Assembly (NCBI RefSeq): GCF_008039565.1
Contig: NZ_VDUX01000004.1
Location: 124,001 to 188,000 of the forward strand
Direction: 5' to 3'
Source: Aeromicrobium terrae
Lineage (GTDB): Bacteria > Actinomycetota > Actinomycetes > Propionibacteriales > Nocardioidaceae
Length of the DNA stretch: 64,000 nucleotides
The notes under the pieces are model-generated. The model worked only from the letters and a program-made list of their open reading frames with translations. It was not told the origin of the DNA and made no database searches. Positions 1-7,163 of the stretch are shown in pieces (position 1 is the first letter of the stretch; each line of letters opens with the position of its first letter). The position numbers and the translations under genes were made by a program.

Positions 1-1586
1 ACGGCTACTGGCGGATGACATTCACGATTCCGCAGGGCGCCACCCCGGGGACGTGGCGGTTGGCCTACTCGACCTTGGACGACGCCGGGAACCAGGGCAG
101 CAGCGCCGACGTCCCGGTCGAGTCGCTGCCGATCGTCGACGTCACGTCCGTCGAGAACCCCGACGCCGACGGCCCGGTGCTCGTCTCGACCGAGGTCTCG
201 CCCACGTCCGTGGACGTCGGACCTGCCGCCCAGGACGTCACGGCGACCTACCACGTCACCGACGCGACCGGTGCCGCTCACGTGCTGACCAGCCTGTGGG
301 CGGTCGGCGAGGGAGAGGCGACTCCGAACCAACAGGCGGAGCTCGTCGACGGCACCCCACAGGACGGGACCTGGCAGACGACGTTCACCATCCCGAAGGG
401 CGCCGTGGCCGCCGACTGGCAGGTGCGCATCCTGGCCATGGACGATGAGCTGGGCAACGTCACGTCAGGCATCCTGATCCCGCCGTCGAAGCTCGCGACG
501 GTGAAGGTGGCCTCCTCCACCGCACCCGACGCGCCCACCGGCGTGCACGCGACCGCCGTCGACGGCGGCGCCACCGTCTCCTGGACGGCGCCCGACGACA
601 ACGGCCTGCCGATCACCGGCTACGTCGTCTCGGCACTGCCGGGAGAGATGACCAAGACGGTCCCGGGCGACCAGACGTCGGTGGCCTTCGACGGCCTGAC
701 CAACGGCACGGCGTACACGTTCACCGTCGTCGCGGTCAACGACGTCGGACCGAGTGACCCCTCCGCGCCGTCGAACGCCGCGACCCCAAACCACGTGTTC
801 GAGACCGGACCGACCGCGACGATCACCGGCGACGTGCAGGAGCAGGCCGTGCTCACCGCGCACGAGGGCACGCCCTCGCCGGCGCCGAGCTCGTTCAGGT
901 ACCAGTGGTTCAGCGACGGCACGCCGATCGACGGCGCCACCGAGCGCACGTTCGAGGTCACCTCGGCCGAGGTCGGCCACGCGATCACCGTGATGGTGAC
1001 GGCGCACCTGGACGGGTACGTCGACGCGTCGGACGTCTCCGACCCCACCGGCACCATCGGGTCCGCCCTCGACGTCGCAACCTCCAAGGCGATCGTGCAG
1101 ACCGGCCGCACCGTGCGCGTGACCGCGCTGGGACTGCAGAGGCGTGAGCCCTACACGGTCACGATCGGTGGCGTCCTGGTGAAGTCGTACACCGCCAGCT
1201 ACAGCGGCACCGTGAGCGCGTACGTCCGCGTCCCCGCGTCCCTGCCGGACGGTCCGGCCGAGGTGAAGGTCACCGCGGCGTCGGGCCGCTACGGCATCAC
1301 GTCGCTCTACAACGCGGCGCCGGCCGACTTCACCGTCGTCCCGGACGACACTAGCGTCCAGCGCGGCGGAGCGACCCAGGTGACGGTCACCGGGATGGCA
1401 CCGAACGAGCCGGTCCGGATCACGTTCTCCGGCCGGACCGTCTCGCCGCGTGGTGCGGTCGCTGACGCCGACGGCACGTACAGCCAGAGCGTCCCGGTCG
1501 GCACGCGCGTGGGCGCGCGGCCACTGAAGGCGATCGGGCTGTACTACCAGCGCACGGGCGTCGTGACCGTCACCGTCACGCCCTGA
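1..1586 (+). CDS. Secreted Ig-like/fibronectin III protein, 5'-truncated by window edge
   Basis: The reading frame is open from the first bases, so the N-terminus lies outside the window; the first internal ATG (15) is not a credible start because upstream codons match the paralogue at 1667-3529. About 527 residues are visible. They show the same domain order as that paralogue: a repeat with the DGTW...IPxGA...W motif, a fibronectin III domain (near AVDGGATVSWTAP), an Ig-like domain (near YQWFSDG) and a two-part beta-rich C-terminus ending VTVTVTP. No enzyme motif, LPXTG or transmembrane anchor is visible. It is probably an exported surface or matrix protein; ligand unknown. Confidence 0.8.
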   Translation, partial: GYWRMTFTIPQGATPGTWRLAYSTLDDAGNQGSSADVPVESLPIVDVTSVENPDADGPVLVSTEVSPTSVDVGPAAQDVTATYHVTDATGAAHVLTSLWAVGEGEATPNQQAELVDGTPQDGTWQTTFTIPKGAVAADWQVRILAMDDELGNVTSGILIPPSKLATVKVASSTAPDAPTGVHATAVDGGATVSWTAPDDNGLPITGYVVSALPGEMTKTVPGDQTSVAFDGLTNGTAYTFTVVAVNDVGPSDPSAPSNAATPNHVFETGPTATITGDVQEQAVLTAHEGTPSPAPSSFRYQWFSDGTPIDGATERTFEVTSAEVGHAITVMVTAHLDGYVDASDVSDPTGTIGSALDVATSKAIVQTGRTVRVTALGLQRREPYTVTIGGVLVKSYTASYSGTVSAYVRVPASLPDGPAEVKVTAASGRYGITSLYNAAPADFTVVPDDTSVQRGGATQVTVTGMAPNEPVRITFSGRTVSPRGAVADADGTYSQSVPVGTRVGARPLKAIGLYYQRTGVVTVTVTP

Positions 1587-1666
1587 TCGGGGCGTGACTC
1601 GGCCCGGCGAGGGGTGATCGCGCGGAAACCCCGCGGACGCCCCTCGCCCGGCCCTACGCTTTCCCG

Positions 1667-3529
1667 GTGCGCCGCATTCTCATCGTTCTCGGGATGGTGC
1701 TGGCCTTCGCCGCTCCCTCCACCGCTCATGCTGCCGAAACCGATCCGCCGCAGATCGCGAGCATGGTCCTGCAGCCGACTGCGGGGGTCGACGTCTCGGC
1801 CGGTCCGAAGACGGTCCGTGCGGTCCTCCAGCTCACCGACCCGAGCGGCGTCAAGCTCGTGACGGCCACGCTGGAGTCGGTCGACACCACCCAGGTCACC
1901 CCGCTGCGCGCGGGCGCCAGGGTGGCGGGCACCGCCGCCGACGGCACCTGGTGGATCAACTTCTCGCTGCCGCAGGGTGCGGCCCCGGGTCAGTGGCGAC
2001 TGAAGATCGGCGCGGTGGACGACAACCTCGGCAACCGGCTGAACGGCGCCACGATCCCCGAGGCGTCGCTGCCCACCATCAACGTCACGTCCGTGCCGGA
2101 CGCCGACGTCGACGGACCGGAGCTCGTCTCCTCCGAGCTCTCCCCCACGACCGTGGACGTCGGGCCGTCGGCCCAGCAGGTCACCGCGACCTTCCACGTC
2201 ACCGACCAGACCGGCGTGGCGCACGTGTTCGGCGGGCTGCGCGCCGTGGGCGGCGGCCAGGTGACGCCGAACGTCCAGGCCACGCTCGTCGACGGGACGC
2301 CGCAGGACGGCACCTGGCAGGCGACCTACACGATCCCGAAGGGCGCCCTCGAAGGGCAGTGGCAGGTCCGCCTCCTCCTGCTCGACGACGTGCTGACGAA
2401 CAGCACCAACGTGCTCCTCATCCCGCTGGCCAACCTGGCCAAGGTGACGGTGAACGTCTCGCACGTCCCGGACCAGCCGACCGACGTCCGCGCCACCGCC
2501 GGCAACGAGCGCGCCACCGTGTCGTGGACCGCGCCGGCCGCGAACGGCACGCCGATCACGAGCTACGAGGTGACCACCAACCCCGGGGGCACCGTCACGA
2601 CGGTGGCCGGGGACAAGACCTCGGCGGTCGTCGAGGGCCTGACCAACGGGACGCCCTACACGTTCACCGTCGTCGCGATCAACGCCGTCGGCCCGAGCAC
2701 GGCCTCCGCCCCGACGAGTGCCGTCACGCCCAACAACGTCTTCACCACCGGCCCGACGGCCACCATCACCGGCCACGCCCAGGCGGGCGAGACACTGACC
2801 GCGCACGAAGGCACCCCGTCGCCCGAGCCCGACGCCTACGCCTACCAGTGGTTCGCCGCCGGCGTGCCGATCGTCGATGCCGACGGCAAGACCTTCGAGC
2901 TGACGTCCGCGCAGGTCGGCAAGACCGTCACCGTCATGGTGACGGCGATCAAGGACGGCTACGTCTCCGCGTCCGACGTCTCCGACCCGACGGCCGTCAT
3001 CGCGACGCCGCTCGACGTCGCAAGCGCCAAGGCCATCGTCCAGAACGGCCGCTACACCCGCGTCACGGCAGCCGGGCTCGGCAAGCGCGAGGCCTACACG
3101 GTGACGCTCAACGGCGTCGTGGCGAAGACCGGGAAGGCCAGCTACGCCGGCACGGCCGGTGCGAGCTTCAAGGTCCCGACCACGCTGGCCGAGGGCCCGG
3201 TCGACGTCGTCGTCACCGCCGCCTCCGGCTCGACCGGCCGCACGACCTTCTACAACGCGAAGCCGCGTACGTTCAGCGTCGTGCCGGGCGACACCAGCGT
3301 CGCGCGGAACGGGACCACCACCGTCCTGGTCACCGGCATGGCGCCGGGCGAGAAGGTGCGAGTCACGTTCTCCGGTCGCGCGGTCTCTCCGCGGGGCGCG
3401 GTCGCCGACGCGGACGGCACCTACAGCCAGTCGTTCACGGTGGGCACCCGGCTGGGCGCCCGGCCGCTGAAGGTGTTCGGGCTGTACACCGCTCGGAACG
3501 GCGCCTCCGCGGTCACCGTGACGCCCTGA
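1667..3529 (+). CDS. Secreted Ig-like/fibronectin III protein, tandem paralogue
   Basis: 620 residues from a GTG start. Residues 1-22 form a Sec signal peptide (RR, hydrophobic core, AHA then AE cleavage). Two N-terminal beta repeats (about 28-140 and 148-262) each carry DGTW and IPxGA/LPQGA motifs; a fibronectin III domain follows (about 268-355), then an Ig-like domain (about 360-445) and a beta-rich C-terminus. It closely resembles the preceding gene along its whole length, so the pair arose by tandem duplication. A -10-like TACGCT (1654-1659) ends seven bases before the GTG, suggesting a leaderless transcript. No catalytic residues or cell-wall anchor are seen. Adhesin or envelope structural role is only a guess. 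Confidence 0.8.
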   Translation: MRRILIVLGMVLAFAAPSTAHAAETDPPQIASMVLQPTAGVDVSAGPKTVRAVLQLTDPSGVKLVTATLESVDTTQVTPLRAGARVAGTAADGTWWINFSLPQGAAPGQWRLKIGAVDDNLGNRLNGATIPEASLPTINVTSVPDADVDGPELVSSELSPTTVDVGPSAQQVTATFHVTDQTGVAHVFGGLRAVGGGQVTPNVQATLVDGTPQDGTWQATYTIPKGALEGQWQVRLLLLDDVLTNSTNVLLIPLANLAKVTVNVSHVPDQPTDVRATAGNERATVSWTAPAANGTPITSYEVTTNPGGTVTTVAGDKTSAVVEGLTNGTPYTFTVVAINAVGPSTASAPTSAVTPNNVFTTGPTATITGHAQAGETLTAHEGTPSPEPDAYAYQWFAAGVPIVDADGKTFELTSAQVGKTVTVMVTAIKDGYVSASDVSDPTAVIATPLDVASAKAIVQNGRYTRVTAAGLGKREAYTVTLNGVVAKTGKASYAGTAGASFKVPTTLAEGPVDVVVTAASGSTGRTTFYNAKPRTFSVVPGDTSVARNGTTTVLVTGMAPGEKVRVTFSGRAVSPRGAVADADGTYSQSFTVGTRLGARPLKVFGLYTARNGASAVTVTP

Positions 3530-3541
3530 CAGGCTTGGCCC

Positions 3542-4372
3542 ATGACCCTGGCCATGTTCACCCTCGAGGGTGATCAGCTCGTCCCGTCCGACATCGCCCG
3601 CAGCATGTGGAGCCACGACCAGATGCACGGCGTCGCGGTGAGCGGAGCGCTCGCACGAGCCCTGGAGACGACGCTCTCGGAGATCGGGCGCACCGACCTG
3701 CACCCGGCCCGGTACACCGTCGACCTGTTCCAGCCGGCGCGGATGTCGCCCTGCACGGTGACCACCGAGGTGGTGCGTGAGGGCCGCAGGATCTGCCTGA
3801 TCGACGCGACGCTGCTCCAGGAGGGCGAGCGCGTCGCCCGGGCCAGCTGCATCTTCCTGCTGCCCACCGAGTCGCCGAGCGGTGACGTGTGGACGCCCGA
3901 CGACCACCCCAAGGCGCCGCCCGCCGACGAGGTGCCTCCGAGCGAGGAGCCTCGGGTCCCGTTCTTCACCAGTGCGGCACCGTGGTCGCAGTCGTTCTCC
4001 GACCACCAGAACGCCGGCCGCAAGCAGACCTGGCAGGCCGGGCTGCCGGTCGTCGCCGGCGAGGAAGGCACACCGTTCCAGTCCGTGGCCAGCGTCGCCG
4101 ACGCCACGAGCATGGTCGTGAACTGGGGCACCGAGGGCGTGCAGTTCATCAACACCGACATCACCCTCGCCCTGGCCCGCCCGCCGGTCGGGCGCGAGGT
4201 CGGCCTGTCGGCCACCGACCGCGTCGAGGTGGACGGCATCGCCGTCGGCACCGTCGAGGTCTTCGACCGGGCCGGACCGCTCGGCACCGCCATGGTCACG
4301 TCCCTCGCCAACGGCCGCCGCCCCGTCGACTTCGAGGACGTCGACTTCTCCGACGACGGCACCCGCCGCTGA
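3542..4372 (+). CDS. Acyl-CoA thioesterase family protein (double hotdog)
   Basis: 276 residues, the usual size of actinobacterial TesB-like thioesterases with two fused hotdog folds. The first half has the hotdog-type segment from ARYTVDLFQPARMSP through TTEVVREGRRICLIDATLLQEGE; the second half has FINTDITLALARPPVGREVGL. Such proteins hydrolyse acyl-CoA in the cytoplasm. It begins 12 bp after the secreted paralogue, with no good ribosome site visible. The stop codon lies inside the first unit of the repeat block at 4369-4516, so that block abuts or has remodelled its 3' end. Substrate cannot be read from the sequence. Confidence 0.8.
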   Translation: MTLAMFTLEGDQLVPSDIARSMWSHDQMHGVAVSGALARALETTLSEIGRTDLHPARYTVDLFQPARMSPCTVTTEVVREGRRICLIDATLLQEGERVARASCIFLLPTESPSGDVWTPDDHPKAPPADEVPPSEEPRVPFFTSAAPWSQSFSDHQNAGRKQTWQAGLPVVAGEEGTPFQSVASVADATSMVVNWGTEGVQFINTDITLALARPPVGREVGLSATDRVEVDGIAVGTVEVFDRAGPLGTAMVTSLANGRRPVDFEDVDFSDDGTRR

Positions 4373-4516
4373 CGAGAGGGTTCCGGCCTTCTGACGAGAG
4401 AGTTCCGGCCCACTGACGAGAGGGTTCCGGCCCCCTGACGAGAGGGTTCCGGCGCCGGAAGTCTCTCCTCACGGGGCCGGAGTTCTCTCGTCGACGCGCC
4501 GGAAGTCTCTCGTCAG
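4369..4516. repeat. 22-bp repeat block: four direct units then three inverted units
   Basis: Four units of CTGACGAGAGGGTTCCGGCC start at 4369, 4391, 4413 and 4435, exactly 22 bp apart. They are followed by three units of the reverse complement type (core CCGGAAGTCTCTCGTCA) at 4455, 4477 and 4499, again 22 bp apart. The block could fold into a long imperfect stem and sits between the thioesterase stop codon, which is part of unit 1, and fbiA. It may act as a terminator or be a mobile palindromic element. It is not a CRISPR: spacers are only about 2 bp. Confidence 0.9.
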
Positions 4517-4524
4517 CGGGTCCC

Positions 4525-4530
4525 TACGAT
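4525..4530 (+). promoter_or_regulatory. Putative leaderless -10 box of fbiA
   Basis: TACGAT ends six bases before the fbiA ATG at 4537, and no Shine-Dalgarno sequence is present. This spacing is typical of leaderless actinobacterial transcripts. No convincing -35 is seen because the repeat block lies directly upstream. Confidence 0.5.
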
Positions 4531-4536
4531 GGCCGC

Positions 4537-5493
4537 ATGCGGATCGTGGTGCTGGCAGGTGGGTTCGGTGGGTCGCGCTTCGTCAGCGGGGTCCGCGACG
4601 CCGTCGGTCCGGACGACGAGATCACTGTCGTCGCCAACACCGCCGACGACATCTGGCTGTTCGGCCTGCGGGTCAGCCCGGACCTGGACACGATCATGTA
4701 CACGCTCGGCGACGGCATCGACGCCGAGCGCGGCTGGGGCCGGACCGACGAGACCTGGAACGCCAAGGAGGAGCTCGCCACCTACGGCGAGCCGCAGGCG
4801 TGGTTCGGTCTCGGCGACCGCGACCTCGCCACCCACGTCGTCCGGACGGCACGCCTGCGCGAAGGGCTGACGCTGACCGAGGCGACCGCGGAGCTGTGCC
4901 GCCGATGGCAGCCCGGGGTCACGCTGCTGCCGATGACGGATGCCCAGGTCGAGACCCACGTCGCCACCACGGTCGACGGCCAGGACCAGGTCATCCACTT
5001 CCAGGAGTACTGGATCAAGCACCACGCCGGCGTGCCGGTGCGCGGGATCGAGCTCCAGGGGATCGAGGACGCCGGGCCGACGCCGGAGGTGCTCGCCGCG
5101 CTCGAGTCGGCCGACGTGATCCTCGCGGCACCGTCGAACCCGATCGTGTCGATCGGGCCGATCGTCTCGGTGCCGGGCATGCGCGACGCGCTGTCCGACG
5201 CGAAGGCTCCGGTCGTCGGGGTGTCGCCGATCATCGGCGGGGCCGCCTTGCGCGGCATGGCCGACCAGCTGCTCGACGCGCTCGGCATCGAGATCAGCGC
5301 CACCGGCGTGGCCCGGTATCACGGCGACCTCCTCGACGGCTGGCTCGTCGACACCGAGGACGCCGACCAGGTCGACGCGATCGAGGCCGCGGGCATCACC
5401 GCCCGGGCCGTCCCGCTCTACATGCGCGACGCCGAGACCTCGCGCCAGCTCGCGCTCGACGCGATCGCGCTCGCCACCGAGCTGCACTCATGA
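4537..5493 (+). CDS. fbiA: 2-phospho-L-lactate/enolpyruvyl transferase, F420 biosynthesis
   Basis: 318 residues, matching CofD/FbiA in length. The N-terminus reads VVLAGGFGGSRFVSG, the family's nucleotide-binding start; NTADDIWLFGLRVSPDLDTIMYTLG and the late APSNPIVSIGPI and SPIIGGAALRG segments are hallmark CofD blocks. It moves the phospho-lactyl (or phosphoenolpyruvyl) group from the guanylated intermediate made by FbiD onto the deazaflavin Fo, giving F420-0 or dehydro-F420-0 in the cytoplasm. It overlaps fbiB by 4 bp (ATGA) and the other F420 genes lie just downstream on the opposite strand. Confidence 0.95.
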   Translation: MRIVVLAGGFGGSRFVSGVRDAVGPDDEITVVANTADDIWLFGLRVSPDLDTIMYTLGDGIDAERGWGRTDETWNAKEELATYGEPQAWFGLGDRDLATHVVRTARLREGLTLTEATAELCRRWQPGVTLLPMTDAQVETHVATTVDGQDQVIHFQEYWIKHHAGVPVRGIELQGIEDAGPTPEVLAALESADVILAAPSNPIVSIGPIVSVPGMRDALSDAKAPVVGVSPIIGGAALRGMADQLLDALGIEISATGVARYHGDLLDGWLVDTEDADQVDAIEAAGITARAVPLYMRDAETSRQLALDAIALATELHS

Positions 5494-6419
5494 CCCTCGC
5501 CCTCGAGCCGGTCGACGGGATCGGCGAGGTCCGCCCCGGCGACGACGTTGCGGCGATCATCGCCGAGCACGCGACGCTGCAGGACGGCGACGTCGTGGTC
5601 GTCACCAGCAAGATCGTCAGCAAGGCGGCCGGCCTCGCCGCGCCGGACAAGGAGCAGCTCCTCGCAGAGCAGACCGACCGGGTCGTCGCCGAGCGCGGCG
5701 GGACGCGGATCGTCCGCACGCACCACGGGCTGACGATGGCGGCCGCCGGCATCGACGCCTCGAACGTGGAGACCGGCTCGTTCCTCCCGCTGCCGCCCGA
5801 CCCGGACGCCTCCGCCCGCGAGATCCGTGCCGGCCTGGCTCGGCTCACCGGCTGCCGGGTCGCCGTCGTCGTCAGCGACACCGCCGGCCGCGCCTGGCGG
5901 AACGGCCAGACCGACATCGCCATCGGCTGCGCCGGCCTCCTGCCGCTCGACCCGTTCACCGGGCGCGAGGACTCCTACGGCAACCCGCTGCTGGTCACGG
6001 CTCCGGCTGTGGCCGACGAGGTCGCCGGGGCCGCCGAGCTGGCGTCGGGCAAGCTCGGCCGGCGGCCGGTCGTCGTCGTGCGGGGGCTGGACGAGCGCCT
6101 CCTCACCGAGGACGACGGACCGGGCGCCGCCAGCATCGTCCGCGACGAGGACAGCGACCTGTTCGGCCTCGGCTCCCGCGAGGCCGTGGTGGCCGCGCTG
6201 GCCGGCCCCTCCCGCGGCTTCCCGATCACGGATGCGGCGCCGGAGGACATCGTCGGACTCGCCGCGGTCCCGGACGGCGTCACGGTCACCGTCGACGGGG
6301 CGACGATCCAGATCGAGTCAGCCGACCCCGTCGCCGCCGGCGAGATCCGGCAGCGCCTCCTCGCCCTGGCGCACGCGCATCGCCTCGAGGTCAGCGTCGA
6401 AGCCTCAGACGCGCGCTGA
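5490..6419 (+). CDS. fbiB: F420-0:L-glutamate ligase (CofE-type FbiB lacking the nitroreductase domain)
   Basis: 309 residues, starting at an ATG that overlaps the fbiA stop. Residues about 1-240 are a CofE domain: DGDVVVVTSKIVSKAAG, VVVSDTAGRAWRNGQTDIAIGCAG and DSYGNPL are conserved metal/GTP-site blocks. It adds L-glutamates to F420-0. Mycobacterial FbiB is about 450 residues and carries a C-terminal FMN nitroreductase domain that reduces dehydro-F420-0; here only about 65 unrelated residues follow (from PSRGFPITDAAPED). The reduction step must be supplied elsewhere or not be needed. Assignment of the ligase is firm; polyglutamate length cannot be judged. Confidence 0.93.
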   Translation: MTLALEPVDGIGEVRPGDDVAAIIAEHATLQDGDVVVVTSKIVSKAAGLAAPDKEQLLAEQTDRVVAERGGTRIVRTHHGLTMAAAGIDASNVETGSFLPLPPDPDASAREIRAGLARLTGCRVAVVVSDTAGRAWRNGQTDIAIGCAGLLPLDPFTGREDSYGNPLLVTAPAVADEVAGAAELASGKLGRRPVVVVRGLDERLLTEDDGPGAASIVRDEDSDLFGLGSREAVVAALAGPSRGFPITDAAPEDIVGLAAVPDGVTVTVDGATIQIESADPVAAGEIRQRLLALAHAHRLEVSVEASDAR

Positions 6420-6425
6420 CGTCTG

Positions 6426-6563
6426 GGTGGTCTCGATCTCCCCCACGGGCAGGCCCGCGGGAGGTGCCCCCAGCCGACGTCGCTGGCGCTCGCGGGCGCA
6501 CTCGACCACCGAGCCCCTCGGTCACTGAGGCGAGGACACGGTCCTTGAGCTTGTCGAAAGGAC
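6426..6563. repeat. Dispersed palindromic (REP-like) element
   Basis: An outer dyad has perfect arms GGTGGTC (6426-6432) and GACCACC (6504-6510). A second dyad, GTCCTT (6541-6546) and AAGGAC (6558-6563), frames GAGCTTGTCGA. The TTGAGCTTGTCGAAA core and the (T)CGACCACCG edge recall, from memory, intergenic repeats widespread in actinobacterial genomes. It fills the convergent junction of fbiB and fbiD and supplies the last codons of fbiD. Confidence 0.65.
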
Positions 6564-7163
6564 GTCCAGCAGATTCTTCGTGCGCGGCCCGACGCCCAGC
6601 GCCTCGGCTTCGCGGAGGTGGGTGACCGTGTCGACGTCACGACGCGCGGCCGCAGGTGCGGGCAGGGGCACCAGACCGGCCGCGCGGTGGGCTCCCGCCG
6701 ATCCGACGCCGTAGGAGGTCACCAGCTCCAGCGGCTCACGCGAGACGACGAGCGTGGTGCCGTCGCCGTCCGCGTCGGTGCAGAAGGAGTGCACGTGCTC
6801 CTCGGCCAGCCGCAGGACCTCCGTCAGCGCGTCGGCCGTGAGGCACGGCAGGTCGGACGGGACGACGACCACGCGGTCGGCTCCGTCGGCGACGGCCTGC
6901 TTGCACCCCGCGGCAACCGCGTCGTTGAGTCCGGTGCCGGGGTCGTCGAGGAGAACGCACTGGTCGAGCGAGGCGCGCACGTCCTCGTCGGAGGAGACCA
7001 CGAGCACAGCATCGACGCCGGCCAGCAGGACGTCGACGACGTCGAGCGCGAACGCCCGCGAGACCGCCTCGCGGTCCGCGTCGGAGAGGTCGAGCCGGGA
7101 CTTCCCGGTGGTCCAGGACCGGATCGGGACGACGGCGGCGACTCGTTCAGGCGACCGTGACAC
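6522..7163 (-). CDS. fbiD: Phosphoenolpyruvate/2-phospholactate guanylyltransferase
   Basis: 213 residues, CofC/FbiD family. [17 protein letters not shown] is the nucleotide-binding N-terminus, [13 protein letters not shown] and [16 protein letters not shown] are the family core, and the C-terminal half has [14 protein letters not shown]. It activates phosphoenolpyruvate or 2-phospho-L-lactate with GTP for FbiA. The GTG start at 7163 overlaps the fbiC stop by 17 bp, so it is the last gene of the echA-npdG-fbiC operon. The final residues ([12 protein letters not shown]) come from a REP-like element, so the original C-terminus has been replaced. Confidence 0.9.
   Translation of the reverse strand: MSRSPERVAAVVPIRSWTTGKSRLDLSDADREAVSRAFALDVVDVLLAGVDAVLVVSSDEDVRASLDQCVLLDDPGTGLNDAVAAGCKQAVADGADRVVVVPSDLPCLTADALTEVLRLAEEHVHSFCTDADGDGTTLVVSREPLELVTSYGVGSAGAHRAAGLVPLPAPAAARRDVDTVTHLREAEALGVGPRTKNLLDVLSTSSRTVSSPQ

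Noticed and set aside
4369-4516. Possible CRISPR array
   Set aside because: Units are only about 20 bp with 2-bp gaps, they invert midway, and no cas genes are near.
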